Shown: positions 16,796 to 26,192 of the stretch, in pieces
Layout: each line of letters starts with the position of its first letter
How positions within the stretch are numbered: position 1 is the first letter of the stretch
Assembly (NCBI GenBank): GCA_036262035.1
Contig: DATAJS010000019.1
Coordinates: 49,383-113,382, forward strand
Reading direction: 5' to 3'
Source of the DNA: Burkholderiales bacterium
GTDB taxonomy: Bacteria > Pseudomonadota > Gammaproteobacteria > Burkholderiales > SG8-41
Length of the DNA: 64,000 bases
Position numbers and translations under genes: made by a program
Notes under the pieces: model-generated
What the model was told of the DNA's origin: nothing
What the model saw: only the letters and a program-made list of their open reading frames with translations
Database searches by the model: none

Positions 16796-17814
16796 CGCGC
16801 TGCCGGCTGGGCGCCTTACCGCTGCTCGCCTTCAGCAGGGCTGCCGCGTCCGCGACCTTCCAGAGCGTGTGGACGCCGGCCGGCGTTCAATCGGAGCACG
16901 TGCACTCGTTGTGGCTCGTCATGCTAGGCCTGTGTGGCGTGGTGTTCGGCGCGGTGTTCATTGCGTTTCTGCTTGCAATCGGCCGAGCGCCGCGGGTCGA
17001 CGAAACGAGTGAGCCGCAGACAAGTCGCACGGTGGGCGGCGAGCGCGGCGCGCAGCGCGCGGTGGCCATCGGCGCGGCGTTATCGATCGCGGGACTGCTG
17101 GCACTGATCGTCGCGAGCGTGGTCACCGATCGCGCGCTCGCGAGCCTCTCCCTCGAAAATGGATTCGCGATCGAGGTCAGCGGGAAGCAGTGGTGGTGGC
17201 AGGCGACGTATTACCCCGGAGATCCGCAACGCACGTTCGAGACCGCGAACGAGCTCCACATCCCGGTCGGCAAGCCGGTGGTGCTGAAGCTGTCGTCGCC
17301 CGACGTCATTCATAGCTTCTGGGTGCCGAGCCTGGCCCCGAAGAAAGACATGATTCCCGGACGCACGCTCACGCTCACGCTTCGCGCCGATAAAGCGGGC
17401 GTCTATCGCGGCCAGTGCGCCGAGTTCTGCGGGTTCCAGCACGCGAAGATGGCGTTCCTCGTTTACGCCGACGAACCCGCTCAATACGAGGCGTGGGTGA
17501 GGTTGCAGCAGAGGAGCGCGAGCGAGCCCTCGGACGCGATCGCGAAACGCGGCCGCGATGTCTTCATGAGCTCGCCGTGCGTCATGTGCCACACGATCCA
17601 GGGCACGACGGCGCAGGCCAAGCTCGGTCCGGACCTCACGCACGTAGCGAGTCGGGCGACGCTCGCGGCCGGCGTCCTTCCGAACGCGCGCGGCCCTCTC
17701 TCGGGCTGGATCACGAATCCGCAGCAGATCAAGCCCGGTACGAACATGCCCGCTGTTGCGTTGCCGCCCGAGGACCTCCATGCGCTCGTGACTTACCTGG
17801 AAAGCCTGAGATGA
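16792..17814 (+). CDS. ctaC: Cytochrome c oxidase subunit II with fused cytochrome c (caa3 type)
   Basis: A 340-residue subunit II. The ATG at 16792 overlaps the preceding stop. There are two membrane helices (residues about 38-63 and 92-112), then the cupredoxin domain with Trp-rich KQWWWQ. CuA ligands are His174, Cys209, Glu211, Cys213, His217 and Met220 (core GQCAEFCGFQHAKM). A C-terminal cytochrome c domain carries CVMCH at residues 263-267, which defines the caa3 type that accepts electrons directly. It overlaps ctaD by four bases. It acts in the inner membrane and passes electrons to subunit I. Confidence 0.95.
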   Translation: MTRCRLGALPLLAFSRAAASATFQSVWTPAGVQSEHVHSLWLVMLGLCGVVFGAVFIAFLLAIGRAPRVDETSEPQTSRTVGGERGAQRAVAIGAALSIAGLLALIVASVVTDRALASLSLENGFAIEVSGKQWWWQATYYPGDPQRTFETANELHIPVGKPVVLKLSSPDVIHSFWVPSLAPKKDMIPGRTLTLTLRADKAGVYRGQCAEFCGFQHAKMAFLVYADEPAQYEAWVRLQQRSASEPSDAIAKRGRDVFMSSPCVMCHTIQGTTAQAKLGPDLTHVASRATLAAGVLPNARGPLSGWITNPQQIKPGTNMPAVALPPEDLHALVTYLESLR

Positions 17815-19736
17815 GCGAAGACGTGTCGATCGGCCGCGAAAGCGTTGCCGCGGGCGAGCACGAGATCCTCGCGCGTGCCTGGGGCACGCCGCCCGGCATG
17901 GTCGGCTGGCTTTCGACGATCGACCACAAGCGGATCGGCCGGCGCTTTATCGTGACCGCGATGGGTTTTTTCGCCGCAGGCGGCATTCTCGCGGCGCTCA
18001 TGCGGTTGCAGCTCGCGAAGCCGGACAACACGCTCATAGGGCCGGATCTCTACAACCAGATCTTCACCATGCACGGCACCACCATGATGTTTCTCTTCGC
18101 GGTGCCGGTGATGGAGGCGGTCGCGATTTACGTCGTGCCGCTCATGGTGGGAACGCGCAATATCGCTTTTCCGCGCCTCAACGCCTACGCTTACTGGATC
18201 TATCTCTTCGGCGGACTGATGCTGTATGGCGCGTTTTTCCTGAATATCGGACCGGATGCGGGCTGGTTCAGCTATCCGCCATTGGCCGGACCCGAGTTCT
18301 CCCCGGGCAAGCGTGTCGATTTCTGGGCGCAACTCATCACGTTCACCGAAGTGTCCGGGCTGCTCGGTTCGATCGTTCTCATCACCACGATCTTCAAGCT
18401 GCGCGCGCCGGGCATGACGCTCGACCGCATGCCGCTCTTCGTGTGGGCGATACTGGTGACGTCGTTCATGGTGATGTTCGCGATGCCCGCGGTCATGTTC
18501 GCGAGCACCGCCCTCATCACGGACCGTCTCGTCGGCACGCACTTCTACAACCCCGCCGAAGGCGGCGACGCCATGCTCTGGCAGCACCTTTTCTGGTTCT
18601 TCGGTCATCCCGAGGTCTACATCATCTTCATCCCGGGGCTCGGCTTCCTGTCGACGATCATAGCGACGTTCGCGCGCCGGCCGGTCTACGGCTACCCGGT
18701 GATGGTGCTTTCACTGATCGCGACGGGATTCCTCGGATTCGGCCTGTGGGTGCATCACATGTTCGCCACCGACGCGCCGGAGCTCGGAAAGAGCTTCTTC
18801 ACTGCAGCGAGCATGATCATCGCGGTACCCACCGCGCTGCAGATCTTCTGCTGGATCGCCACGCTCTGGAACGGCAGGCTCAACATGAAGGTGCCGCTCC
18901 TCTTCGTGCTCGCGTTCTTTTTCATCCTCCTGATCGGCGGTCTCACCGGGATCATGCTGGCGTCGGTGCCGCTCGATCTGCAGGTCCACGACACCTATTT
19001 TGTCGTGGCGCACCTGCATTACGTGTTGATCGGCGGCGCGGTGTTCCCGCTGTTCGGCGCGTTCTACTACTGGTTCCCGAAGATCACCGGCCGCATGATG
19101 GACGAGCGCCTCGGGCGCTGGAGCTTCTGGCTGTTCTTCGTCGGATTCAACGTCACGTTCTTCCCGATGCACCAGCTCGGGCTCGAAGGCATGCCGCGCC
19201 GGGTTTACACCTATCCGGCGAACATGGGCTGGGGCGATCTCAATCTGATCGCGACGGTCGGCGCGGTCACGATCGCTGCAAGCATGCTCGTGTTTCTGTT
19301 CAACGTCGTGCGCAGCCACCGCAGCGGCTTACGTGCGCCGGATGACCCGTGGCGCTCGCCGACGCTCGAGTGGATGACGTCTTCGCCACCGCCGACATAC
19401 AACTTCGCGCGCATCCCGATTGTCGCCAGCCGCGAGCCGCTTTGGGAGCGCGGCGGAATCGCGGGCCGGGTCGAGGGGCTTTCGGGCGACCCCCCCGAGA
19501 ACCTCGTCACACACGTGCTCGACGCCCGTCCCGATCACAGGAGCGTATATCCGCGCCCCAGCCTCTGGCCATTTCTGAGCGCCCTTGCCACGGCCGTTCT
19601 GTTCGTTGCATCCATCTTTACGCCGTGGGCGGCGGTGTGGGCGTCGATACCGGTGGGAGTCGCGCTGACGTTCTGGTTCTGGCCCTCTAAAGCGGAGACG
19701 CGGGAGCACCTCGCGCTGGAGAAGAAGCCCTCGTGA
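17811..19736 (+). CDS. ctaD: Cytochrome c oxidase subunit I
   Basis: A 641-residue haem-copper oxidase subunit I, A-type. The MHGTTMMFLF helix supplies the low-spin haem His88. WQHLFWFFGHPEVYIIF supplies the CuB His and the cross-linked Tyr. DTYFVVAHLHYVL supplies the His ligands for the high-spin haem and haem a. Twelve helices are followed by a longer C-terminal region with two more hydrophobic segments near residues 605-635, so the chain is longer than the minimal about 530 residues. It is coupled by four-base overlaps to ctaC and ctaE. It catalyses oxygen reduction with proton pumping. Confidence 0.97.
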   Translation: MSEDVSIGRESVAAGEHEILARAWGTPPGMVGWLSTIDHKRIGRRFIVTAMGFFAAGGILAALMRLQLAKPDNTLIGPDLYNQIFTMHGTTMMFLFAVPVMEAVAIYVVPLMVGTRNIAFPRLNAYAYWIYLFGGLMLYGAFFLNIGPDAGWFSYPPLAGPEFSPGKRVDFWAQLITFTEVSGLLGSIVLITTIFKLRAPGMTLDRMPLFVWAILVTSFMVMFAMPAVMFASTALITDRLVGTHFYNPAEGGDAMLWQHLFWFFGHPEVYIIFIPGLGFLSTIIATFARRPVYGYPVMVLSLIATGFLGFGLWVHHMFATDAPELGKSFFTAASMIIAVPTALQIFCWIATLWNGRLNMKVPLLFVLAFFFILLIGGLTGIMLASVPLDLQVHDTYFVVAHLHYVLIGGAVFPLFGAFYYWFPKITGRMMDERLGRWSFWLFFVGFNVTFFPMHQLGLEGMPRRVYTYPANMGWGDLNLIATVGAVTIAASMLVFLFNVVRSHRSGLRAPDDPWRSPTLEWMTSSPPPTYNFARIPIVASREPLWERGGIAGRVEGLSGDPPENLVTHVLDARPDHRSVYPRPSLWPFLSALATAVLFVASIFTPWAAVWASIPVGVALTFWFWPSKAETREHLALEKKPS

Positions 19737-20350
19737 GCGAAGAGCGTCTACCTTCCCGGCACATCGTCGATGCGGCGAAGCTTCCGAGTTACGCGTTCGG
19801 CCATCGCAGCCTGATGTGGTGGGGGACGTGGGGAATGATGGCCATCGAGGGTTCGGTCTTCGCACTCGCTTCGGTCGCTTACTTCTACGTCCGAAGTCGC
19901 GTAGACGAGTGGCCGCCGGCGGCGCTGCCGCCCGACCTCACGTGGGGCACATTCAACATGCTCCTCATGCTGGCGAGCCTCATTCCTAACCACATCGCAA
20001 AGCGGGCGGCGGAGCGCGAAGACCTGTTGCGGGTTCGGCGCTGGCTCTGGATCTGCTGTACGTTCAGCGTCGGCTTTCTGGTGCTCCGTGCGCTCGAATT
20101 CACCGCGCTCAACGTGAGCTGGGACACCAACGCGTACGGCTCCGCGGTCTGGATGTTGCTGGGCCTGCACACCTTCCACGTGCTGACCGATTTCTGGGAC
20201 TCGGTGGTCCTTGCGTTGCTGATGACGAGCGACAGGATCGAGGGCAAGCGCTATGTCGACGTGTCCGAAAGCGGCATGTATTGGTACTTCGTCGTCGTCG
20301 CCTATCTACCGATTTACTCAATCGTCTATTTCGGCGCACGTGTGCTCTAG
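19733..20350 (+). CDS. ctaE: Cytochrome c oxidase subunit III
   Basis: A 205-residue membrane protein of the haem-copper oxidase subunit III family. The GTG at 19733 overlaps the ctaD stop (GTGA). It shows MWWGTWGMMAIEGSVFALASVAYFYVRSR in the first helices and LGLHTFHVLTDFWDS later, with five membrane segments, which is the short form lacking the first two helices. It is thought to stabilise subunit I. It is followed after three bases by the small membrane protein gene. Confidence 0.93.
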   Translation: MSEERLPSRHIVDAAKLPSYAFGHRSLMWWGTWGMMAIEGSVFALASVAYFYVRSRVDEWPPAALPPDLTWGTFNMLLMLASLIPNHIAKRAAEREDLLRVRRWLWICCTFSVGFLVLRALEFTALNVSWDTNAYGSAVWMLLGLHTFHVLTDFWDSVVLALLMTSDRIEGKRYVDVSESGMYWYFVVVAYLPIYSIVYFGARVL

Positions 20351-20353
20351 GCC

Positions 20354-20686
20354 GTGAAGCTCTGGTTCCCTATCATCGTGCCTGCGCTGGCAGCGCTGGC
20401 GCAGCAGTCGGTGAACTACGCGCTGGTCGCCCTGGAATGCCGGCAACAGGAGCGGCTGCCGCTGCATTTCGTCGCGGCAGTCGCGCTGGTCGTCACGCTC
20501 ATCGGGGCAGCGATCGCCTGGGGCCGCTGGCGCGAGGCAGGGATGGATGAGCCGGAAGACCGCGGCGAGCAGCGCACGCGCACGCGTTTTCTCGCGATCG
20601 TCGGGTTCTGGGTATCGGCGCTGATGGCGCTCGCGGTCGCGGCGCAGTGGCTCACCAGCGCGTTCGTCTCGCCATGCGTGCAATGA
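20354..20686 (+). CDS. Small membrane protein of the oxidase operon
   Basis: A 110-residue protein with three predicted membrane helices (about residues 5-25, 38-57 and 82-102). It carries a basic, Arg/Glu-rich loop between the second and third helices. The GTG at 20354 is three bases after ctaE, and its stop overlaps ctaG (ATGA), so it is surely part of the operon. By position it could be a subunit IV-like accessory component, but I see no diagnostic motif. I treat it as a conserved-position unknown. Confidence 0.75.
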   Translation: MKLWFPIIVPALAALAQQSVNYALVALECRQQERLPLHFVAAVALVVTLIGAAIAWGRWREAGMDEPEDRGEQRTRTRFLAIVGFWVSALMALAVAAQWLTSAFVSPCVQ

Positions 20687-21612
20687 AACGCATCGCGTGC
20701 GCTGTCGCGCTCGCGCTGACCGCGCAGGGCGCGAAGGCGCATGCCGTCGCTGCAGGCGATGCCGAGGCGGGCTTGCGCATGGTGGTCGGCGCGCTGCTCG
20801 TGTTATCGGCGCTGCTGTACGCGGCGGGTTATTACCGCGTCTCGCAATCGAGCGCGCGGCTTGTCGCAGTCCGGCGCAGCGCGGCACTCTTCGGGGCGGG
20901 CTGGCTGACCGTCGCAATCGCGCTGGTGTCGCCACTCGCAGCGATGACCGCGGGTCTGTTCGGCGCGCACATGATGCAGCACGAGCTTCTGATGGTCGTC
21001 GCGGCCCCGTTGCTCGTGCTGGGGCGGCCCCTGGCGATGTGGATGTGGGCACTGCCGCGAGCGTGGCGTGCCGCGCCCGCGCGCGTCGTGCATGCCGGCG
21101 CTTTTGCGCGCGTATGGGACCGTCTCGCCAGCCCCATCGGCGCGTCGGTGGTGCACGGCGCTGCGATCTGGCTCTGGCACATCCCGCGAGTCTTCGAGCT
21201 GTCGGAGGTGAGCGTGGGCGCGCATGCACTCCAGCACGCCGCGTTCCTGTTCTCTGCTCTGTTGTTCTGGTGGGCGCTGCTGAAACCGGTTAGAGGCGGT
21301 CGTGTCGGGACGAGCGTGATGTGTCTCTTCGTCACGATGCTCCATACAGGTGCGCTCGGGGTGTTGCTCACGTTTTCGGGGCAGGTGTGGTATCCCGCGG
21401 CGACTGCACATGCGGCGCACTGGTCTCTGACTGCTCTGGAGGACCAACAGCTCGGCGGCCTGGTGATGTGGATCGTCGGGGGATTGCCCTATGTGGCGGC
21501 TGCGCTTGCGTTGGCGGCGCGATGGTTCCTGACCAGGGAAAGTGCGGAAGTGCCGGCACCTTCGATGAAGGACGGGGCGCCGGGGTCATCCTATCGGCGA
21601 AGCGCCGCATGA
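20683..21612 (+). CDS. ctaG: Cytochrome c oxidase assembly protein, CtaG (caa3) type
   Basis: A 309-residue polytopic membrane protein of the caa3-type CtaG family, which is needed for oxidase assembly. The start at 20683 (ATGA overlap) gives MKRIACAVALALTAQGAKA as first segment. Family landmarks are HMMQHELLMVVAAPLLVLGRP, AAIWLWHIPRVFE and HALQHAAFLFSALLFWW, followed by ALEDQQLGGLVMWI. The His-rich helices may bind copper or haem during assembly. It is the last gene of the quinoprotein/oxidase operon; 76 bases later the next gene arrives from the opposite strand. I see no clear terminator. Confidence 0.9.
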   Translation: MKRIACAVALALTAQGAKAHAVAAGDAEAGLRMVVGALLVLSALLYAAGYYRVSQSSARLVAVRRSAALFGAGWLTVAIALVSPLAAMTAGLFGAHMMQHELLMVVAAPLLVLGRPLAMWMWALPRAWRAAPARVVHAGAFARVWDRLASPIGASVVHGAAIWLWHIPRVFELSEVSVGAHALQHAAFLFSALLFWWALLKPVRGGRVGTSVMCLFVTMLHTGALGVLLTFSGQVWYPAATAHAAHWSLTALEDQQLGGLVMWIVGGLPYVAAALALAARWFLTRESAEVPAPSMKDGAPGSSYRRSAA

Positions 21613-21688
21613 GGAACAGTCACTCTCGAGCCGACAGCAACGCAGCGAGACGGGCGCGGGCGATGAGTGTCAGACGCAGGCGCGGCGC

Positions 21689-22684
21689 TTATTTCGCCAA
21701 ACCCAGCTCGCTCAGGAACGCCTTCGCCTCCTCGTTATCCTTCGCGAGGAACTTGCGCGTGGCGGCGCTGCCCTCGAAATTGGCCCGCCAGAAATTCGCG
21801 TTGAGCTCGTTCTTCCAGTCCTCGGCCTCCATGAGCCGCTTCATGGTGTTCTCCCAGTAGGCGATCTGTTCCGGCGTCATGCCTTTGGGGCCGATCAGAA
21901 CGCGCCACTGCGCCACCACGACGTTCGCGCCCTGTTCCTTCCACGTCGGCACGTCCTTGAGATCGCCGCCCAGCCGCTCCGGCGCCGTGATCGCGATCAG
22001 CCGGACCTGGCCGTTCCGGTACAGGGATGTAGCGAAGGCGACCGAGATCGGGACCACGTCGACGTGCCCGCCCATCAGCGCCGTGCTCGCGGCGCCGCCC
22101 GACGAAAAGATCACGTTCTTCATCTTCCTGATGTCGATGCCGGCGGCCTTGAAGGGTGCCGCCACGCCGGCGTGATTCGGCGCGCCCAGGCTGGTGGCGA
22201 TGCCGAAGCTGATCGCGGTCGGATCCTTCTTCATGAAGCTGAGCAGGTCCTTGCCGGTCCTGATGGGTGACACGGGCTTGACCGTGACGGCGATGTATTC
22301 GTCGAAGAGGTGCGCGACCGGCGTGAACTCGGCGGGATTCGGCCCGTGGCCCGCGATGTGATTCGTGAGGAAAGAGCGCGACCCCAGTACGAGGAAATGC
22401 CCGTTCCCGGGATACTGGTTGATGTAGTTGTAAGCGACCGCGCTGCCGCCGCCCGGCTTGTTGACGAGGTTGATCGCAGTCGGGACGAGCTTCCGGTCCT
22501 GCATGATCTTGATCATGATGCGGCCGATGCGGTCGGAGCCGCCGCCAGGCGCATTGGTCGCGACGAGCTCGACCGGCTTCACCGGCTTCCACTCCTGTGC
22601 GGCAACGTCGGTGACGACAGGCAGAGCGAGAGCGAAAGCGAAAGCCGCGAGTGTTGCGTGTGAGGCGGCACTGCGTTCGATCAT
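21689..22684 (-). CDS. Bug/TctC-family periplasmic solute-binding protein
   Basis: A 331-residue tricarboxylate-type receptor on the minus strand, with a strong GGAGGAGG ribosome site before its ATG. The signal peptide ends near residue 29 (VTDVAAQ). It is a divergent family member: EWKPVKPVELVATNAPGGGSDRIGR, VNKPGGGSAVAYNYI and NGHFLVLGSRSFLTN replace the usual motifs. It also has a KNVIFSSGGAASTALMGGHVDVVP segment. It stands alone, convergent with ctaG and unlinked to the four receptors at the left end, so it may serve a different ligand. Confidence 0.92.
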   Translation of the reverse strand: MIERSAASHATLAAFAFALALPVVTDVAAQEWKPVKPVELVATNAPGGGSDRIGRIMIKIMQDRKLVPTAINLVNKPGGGSAVAYNYINQYPGNGHFLVLGSRSFLTNHIAGHGPNPAEFTPVAHLFDEYIAVTVKPVSPIRTGKDLLSFMKKDPTAISFGIATSLGAPNHAGVAAPFKAAGIDIRKMKNVIFSSGGAASTALMGGHVDVVPISVAFATSLYRNGQVRLIAITAPERLGGDLKDVPTWKEQGANVVVAQWRVLIGPKGMTPEQIAYWENTMKRLMEAEDWKNELNANFWRANFEGSAATRKFLAKDNEEAKAFLSELGLAK

Positions 22685-22714
22685 GATGCGCCTCCTCCGG
22701 TGGATTCTTATTGC

Positions 22715-22733
22715 CGCAGGTTAACAGCCTGCG
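22715..22733. promoter_or_regulatory. Inverted repeat upstream of the Bug receptor gene
   Basis: CGCAGG (22715-22720) and CCTGCG (22728-22733) form a perfect 6-bp inverted repeat around a 7-base AT-richer centre. It lies 31-49 bases ahead of the receptor start at 22684. It could be a regulator binding site or a 5' leader hairpin. No regulator is assigned. Confidence 0.3.
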
Positions 22734-22858
22734 CGAAACGGGCAAATTCCGCCATGTCCACGGCTCGCGCGCCGGACGGCTTAACGCCCGGATACCCGGG
22801 CAACGTGGCAAGGATGAGGCAACGGGTTGCGCCGCAACCGTGGCGCGGAGTGCTCGGG

Positions 22859-23065
22859 CTAGGAGCCGAACGTACGGGTGTTTTCCCGTTCGGGCGTGTA
22901 CCCGTGCAGTCTGGCGTCCGCCACACAGGCGTCGCGCGTGGTAAAGCCGACGGGGCTTTCGTTGCGGCCCTCCAGGACCGGGCTTCGCCAGAACCACCGC
23001 AGAGCGATTCCACCGTCTTCGGTCTCGACCGGTTTCGTATAGATGCGCCAGAGCATGGCCCGCAT
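22859..23065 (-). CDS. Small hypothetical protein
   Basis: An open frame of 68 residues from the ATG at 23065 (23056 also possible). The pattern MLWRIYTKPVETEDGG, LRWFWRSP, VGFTTRDACVADARLHGY has the look of a genuine small cytoplasmic domain: alternating aromatic strands followed by an amphipathic helix. No function can be assigned. It is in a stretch otherwise free of genes and would be transcribed in the same direction as the Bug gene to its left. Confidence 0.5.
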   Translation of the reverse strand: MRAMLWRIYTKPVETEDGGIALRWFWRSPVLEGRNESPVGFTTRDACVADARLHGYTPERENTRTFGS

Positions 23066-23258
23066 CTTACATCGCCCGCGAGGTCCTTCAGTCCGCATCA
23101 TACGGCGTGCGCGCAGCGTGCATGGGGTTGCACACACATTCCCACGGCAGCCGGCTAATCACGGCTTCATCGCCACGTTAGAGTGGAGGCTCGAATGCTT
23201 CTCGTGGGGCGCCCGAGGCGGCGCAGGTCGGTAAACAACCGAGGTGAGGATGAAAGCT

Positions 23259-23531
23259 ATGCATGAATACAGTACCGCTCGGGCGGACGGCGGGCCGTCG
23301 AGGCGTAACCGGTCGGAAAGCAGGAAGGTCTTTTTCGGTACGTTCACGGGGGTCGTCCTGGGCGGGACAGTCGGGACCGGCCTTGCGGCCGCTGCCGCGG
23401 TCGTCCCGCCGCTCGCGCCACTGCTGGTGGCCGGTCCCGTTTTGGGCGTTGCCCTCGGGGGCCTTGCCGGCGGGTTGAACGCCATGCGTCGTACCGGCGC
23501 CGGACGAAGCGAACGCGGAGCGCGGCAGTGA
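23259..23531 (+). CDS. Small protein with Gly/Ala-rich hydrophobic region
   Basis: A 90-residue protein. The ribosome site GAGGTGAGG (23241-23249) is best spaced for the ATG at 23259; an ATG at 23250 also exists. The N-terminus is polar and basic. The centre (residues about 28-70) is a Gly/Ala/Val-rich hydrophobic stretch that could form a membrane-inserted hairpin, and the C-terminus is Arg-rich. Such a pattern recalls glycine-zipper membrane proteins. The function is unknown. Confidence 0.55.
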   Translation: MHEYSTARADGGPSRRNRSESRKVFFGTFTGVVLGGTVGTGLAAAAAVVPPLAPLLVAGPVLGVALGGLAGGLNAMRRTGAGRSERGARQ

Positions 23532-23682
23532 ACCGCCCGCGCCGATGTTCAGATTTCGGGCAAGAGCAGTGCGTTTTGGGCAAGGGCGGCGAAGCATCCG
23601 GTGTCCGGCGCAGGTACGCTTCCGAGGTGCGCGTCGAGCCTTCGATGAGCGCGCGACGACGAATGCATATGACGGTACGACA

Positions 23683-24719
23683 GTGAACAGAGCGTCACGG
23701 CTTGTGGTGTCGTGTGTCGGGCTGACCGCAGCGGCGTGGCCGGCCCTCTCGAACGCTCAGCTTGCGGTGTGCGCGCGCATCGCCGACCCTGCGGCGCGGC
23801 TCGCGTGCTATGACGAGCTGGCCGGCGCCGAAAGGGCACGCGGCGCCGGTGTCCCGCAGCCGGCCTCGAAGGCTCCGCACGCGCCGGCCGCAGCCGATCG
23901 CGTCGCGCTCAGAGCGAGCGTGATGGAAGAGCGTTGGGAGCTGCGCCCCGAGCTGAAGCGCGGAACGTTCAATCTCCTGCCGTACCGGCCGGTGTACGGC
24001 CTCGTGCACTGGACGACCGATGCGAACACGCAGCCGGCGTCTCCGACGCGGCCGTTCGACGCCTCGCAGCCGGTGGACCTCGACCGCGCCGAAGGCAAGT
24101 TCCAGCTGAGCTTCAAGACCAAGGCCGCCGAGGGATTGTTCGGGACCCGCGGCGACCTGTGGCTGGGCTACACGCAGGTCTCCTATTGGCAGGTGGGCAA
24201 CCGCCGCCATTCGTCGCCGTTTCGCGAGACGAACTACGAGCCCGAAGCGACGCTCCTCTTCCCGTTGAACGTCGGGCTGGGCGGGCTGGACGTGCGCTTC
24301 GCCGGCCTGACGTTGAACCACCAGTCCAACGGACGTGGCGGAACGCTGTCGCGGAGCTGGAACCGGCTGATCGGGGAAGTCGGCGCGGAATACGGCCCGT
24401 GGTCGTTGCACGCGAGGCCGTGGGCGCGCGTCTTCAAGTCGAGCGGCCAGGACGACGACAACCCCGACATCGAGGACTATGCCGGCCGCGGCGAGCTTGC
24501 TGTCTCATGGCGGGGCCGGGGTCACGTGGTGACCACGACGCTGCGTCATTCGCTGCGCTCGGGCGATCGGTCGCGAGCTCGGCGCGGCTGGATTGGGCGT
24601 TTCCGCTGGTCGGTTCGCTCAATGCACACCTGCAGGTCTTCAGCGGGTACGGCCTGACCCTCATCGATTACAACCACCGGCAAACGACGATCGGCCTCGG
24701 CGTGTCGTTCCTCGACTGA
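23683..24719 (+). pseudogene. pldA: Outer-membrane phospholipase A, frameshifted near 24,570
   Basis: From the GTG at 23683 the frame encodes a signal peptide, the N-terminal segment CARIADPAARLACYDELAG, then the OMPLA barrel. The catalytic His and Ser are in LNHQSNGRGGTLSRSWNRL. After LRHSLRSGD (about 24,570) the reading shifts: the expected last strands, LDWAFPLVGSLNAHL, FSGYG and LIDYNHRQTTIGLGVSFLD, are in another frame ending at 24719. One missing base around 24,570-24,580 explains this. The intact remainder and perfect last strand suggest either a very recent mutation or an assembly error. The enzyme hydrolyses outer-membrane phospholipids. Confidence 0.85.
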
Positions 24720-24797
24720 TAGGGCCCTTCGTGTCGATAGGCACGAGCAGGCAGGCGAGGCGGTCGTGCGGGGCGTTCCGGCTTCCTGTCGCTGCGC

Positions 24798-26192
24798 TCA
24801 CTGCCGCGCGAGCCCATCGCCGGGGCTGCCGCGATTCCATCCGCCGCCGAGCGCCCGGTAGAGCAGCACCACGTCCAGCCGCTGGTTGAGCTCGCTCGCG
24901 TTCAGGTCGAGCTGCGCGGCGAAGAGCTGGCGCTGCGCGTCGAGCACCTCGAGATAGCTGATCACGCCCGAACGAAAGCGCAGGTCGGCCAGGCGCAGGT
25001 ATTCCGAGGCGACGGCGACGCGCGCGCGGTTGCCCTCGGCCTCGACGCGGTCGCGATCGTAGGCGACCAGCGCGTCGGAGATCTCGCGCAGCGCCACCAG
25101 CACGGTGCGGCGGTAGGCGAGCACCGCCTGCTCCGCGCGCGCGCGTGCGACCTGGTAGTTCGCGGTCAGCGCGCCGCCGGTGAAGATCGGCGCCAGCAGA
25201 TTGCCGCCCACCGTGAAGAAACTGTCGCCGCGGCTGTTCACCAAACCTTGCAGCCGGTCGCTCGCGCGCCCGAGCGAGCCGGTCAGCGCGATGGTCGGGA
25301 GGAATTGTGCGCGCGCTACACCGACGTTCGCGTTCGCCGCGACGAGCAGCTGCTCGGCCTGACGGATGTCCGGGCGGCGCTCGAGCAGCTCCGACGGCAG
25401 CCCGGTCGGCACCTCGGGCGCGACGCGCACGGTCCGAAGGTCCGAACCGGTGTCGAAAGCGCGCGGCGGCGCGCCGAGCAGGAACGCGAGCGCATCCTCG
25501 GTCTGCGCGATCTGGCGCTCCAGCGCGGGGACCTGGTTCTGCGTGGTGAGGAGCTGGCTCTCCGCCTGCCGCTCCTCCGCCGCGGACTGCACGCCTTGCT
25601 GCGACAGCAGCCGCACGAGCCCCAGCGAATCGCTTTGTGCGGCGCCGGTCTGCCGGACGACCTCGAGGCGCTGCCGCAGGCCTTTCAACTGGAGATACTG
25701 CTGAGCGACTCCGGCGACGAGCGACGAGACCACGCTGCGGCGACCTTCTTCCGTCGCGAGGAGGTTGGCGCGCGCCGCTTCGGTCGCGCGGCGGTAACGG
25801 CCCCAGAAATCGATCTCCCACGACAGCGCGAGCGCGGCGAGAAACGTGTTGAACGGCGTACCCGTCTCGTTGCCGCGCGTGCCTTGCACCTGCCCGGAGA
25901 TCTGGGGAAAGATCGGGGAGCGCGCGGCGACCACCAGCGCCTCGGCTTCCAGGATCTGCGCGGCCGTCACCTGCAGATCGAGGTTGTTGCGCAACGCTTC
26001 TTCGATCAGCGCGACGAGCTGAGGGTCGTCGAAGAGCTGCCACCACGCGACGTCGGCGATCGAGCGGGCCGCGGCTTCGGGGATGGCCCGATGGTAGGCG
26101 GCGGGCAGCTCCACGGCCGGGCGGCGGTAGTCGGGACCGAGCACGCAGCCGCCCAGCAAGACGGCGGCGAGGCATGCGCATGCGGCCTTCAC
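24798..26192 (-). CDS. RND efflux outer-membrane lipoprotein (NodT/OprM family)
   Basis: A 464-residue TolC-like channel. The GTG at 26192 overlaps the stop of the pump gene (GTGA) and opens a lipoprotein signal with lipobox LLGGC. It then reads VLGPDYRRPAVELPAAY, the NodT-family N-terminus. Two OEP repeats follow (about residues 60-250 and 270-450), with WEIDFWGRYRRATEAA, ELLERRPDIRQAE and NVGVARAQFLPTIALTG as hallmarks. It is the third gene of an adaptor-pump-channel operon and provides the outer-membrane exit duct. Confidence 0.95.
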   Translation of the reverse strand: MKAACACLAAVLLGGCVLGPDYRRPAVELPAAYHRAIPEAAARSIADVAWWQLFDDPQLVALIEEALRNNLDLQVTAAQILEAEALVVAARSPIFPQISGQVQGTRGNETGTPFNTFLAALALSWEIDFWGRYRRATEAARANLLATEEGRRSVVSSLVAGVAQQYLQLKGLRQRLEVVRQTGAAQSDSLGLVRLLSQQGVQSAAEERQAESQLLTTQNQVPALERQIAQTEDALAFLLGAPPRAFDTGSDLRTVRVAPEVPTGLPSELLERRPDIRQAEQLLVAANANVGVARAQFLPTIALTGSLGRASDRLQGLVNSRGDSFFTVGGNLLAPIFTGGALTANYQVARARAEQAVLAYRRTVLVALREISDALVAYDRDRVEAEGNRARVAVASEYLRLADLRFRSGVISYLEVLDAQRQLFAAQLDLNASELNQRLDVVLLYRALGGGWNRGSPGDGLARQ

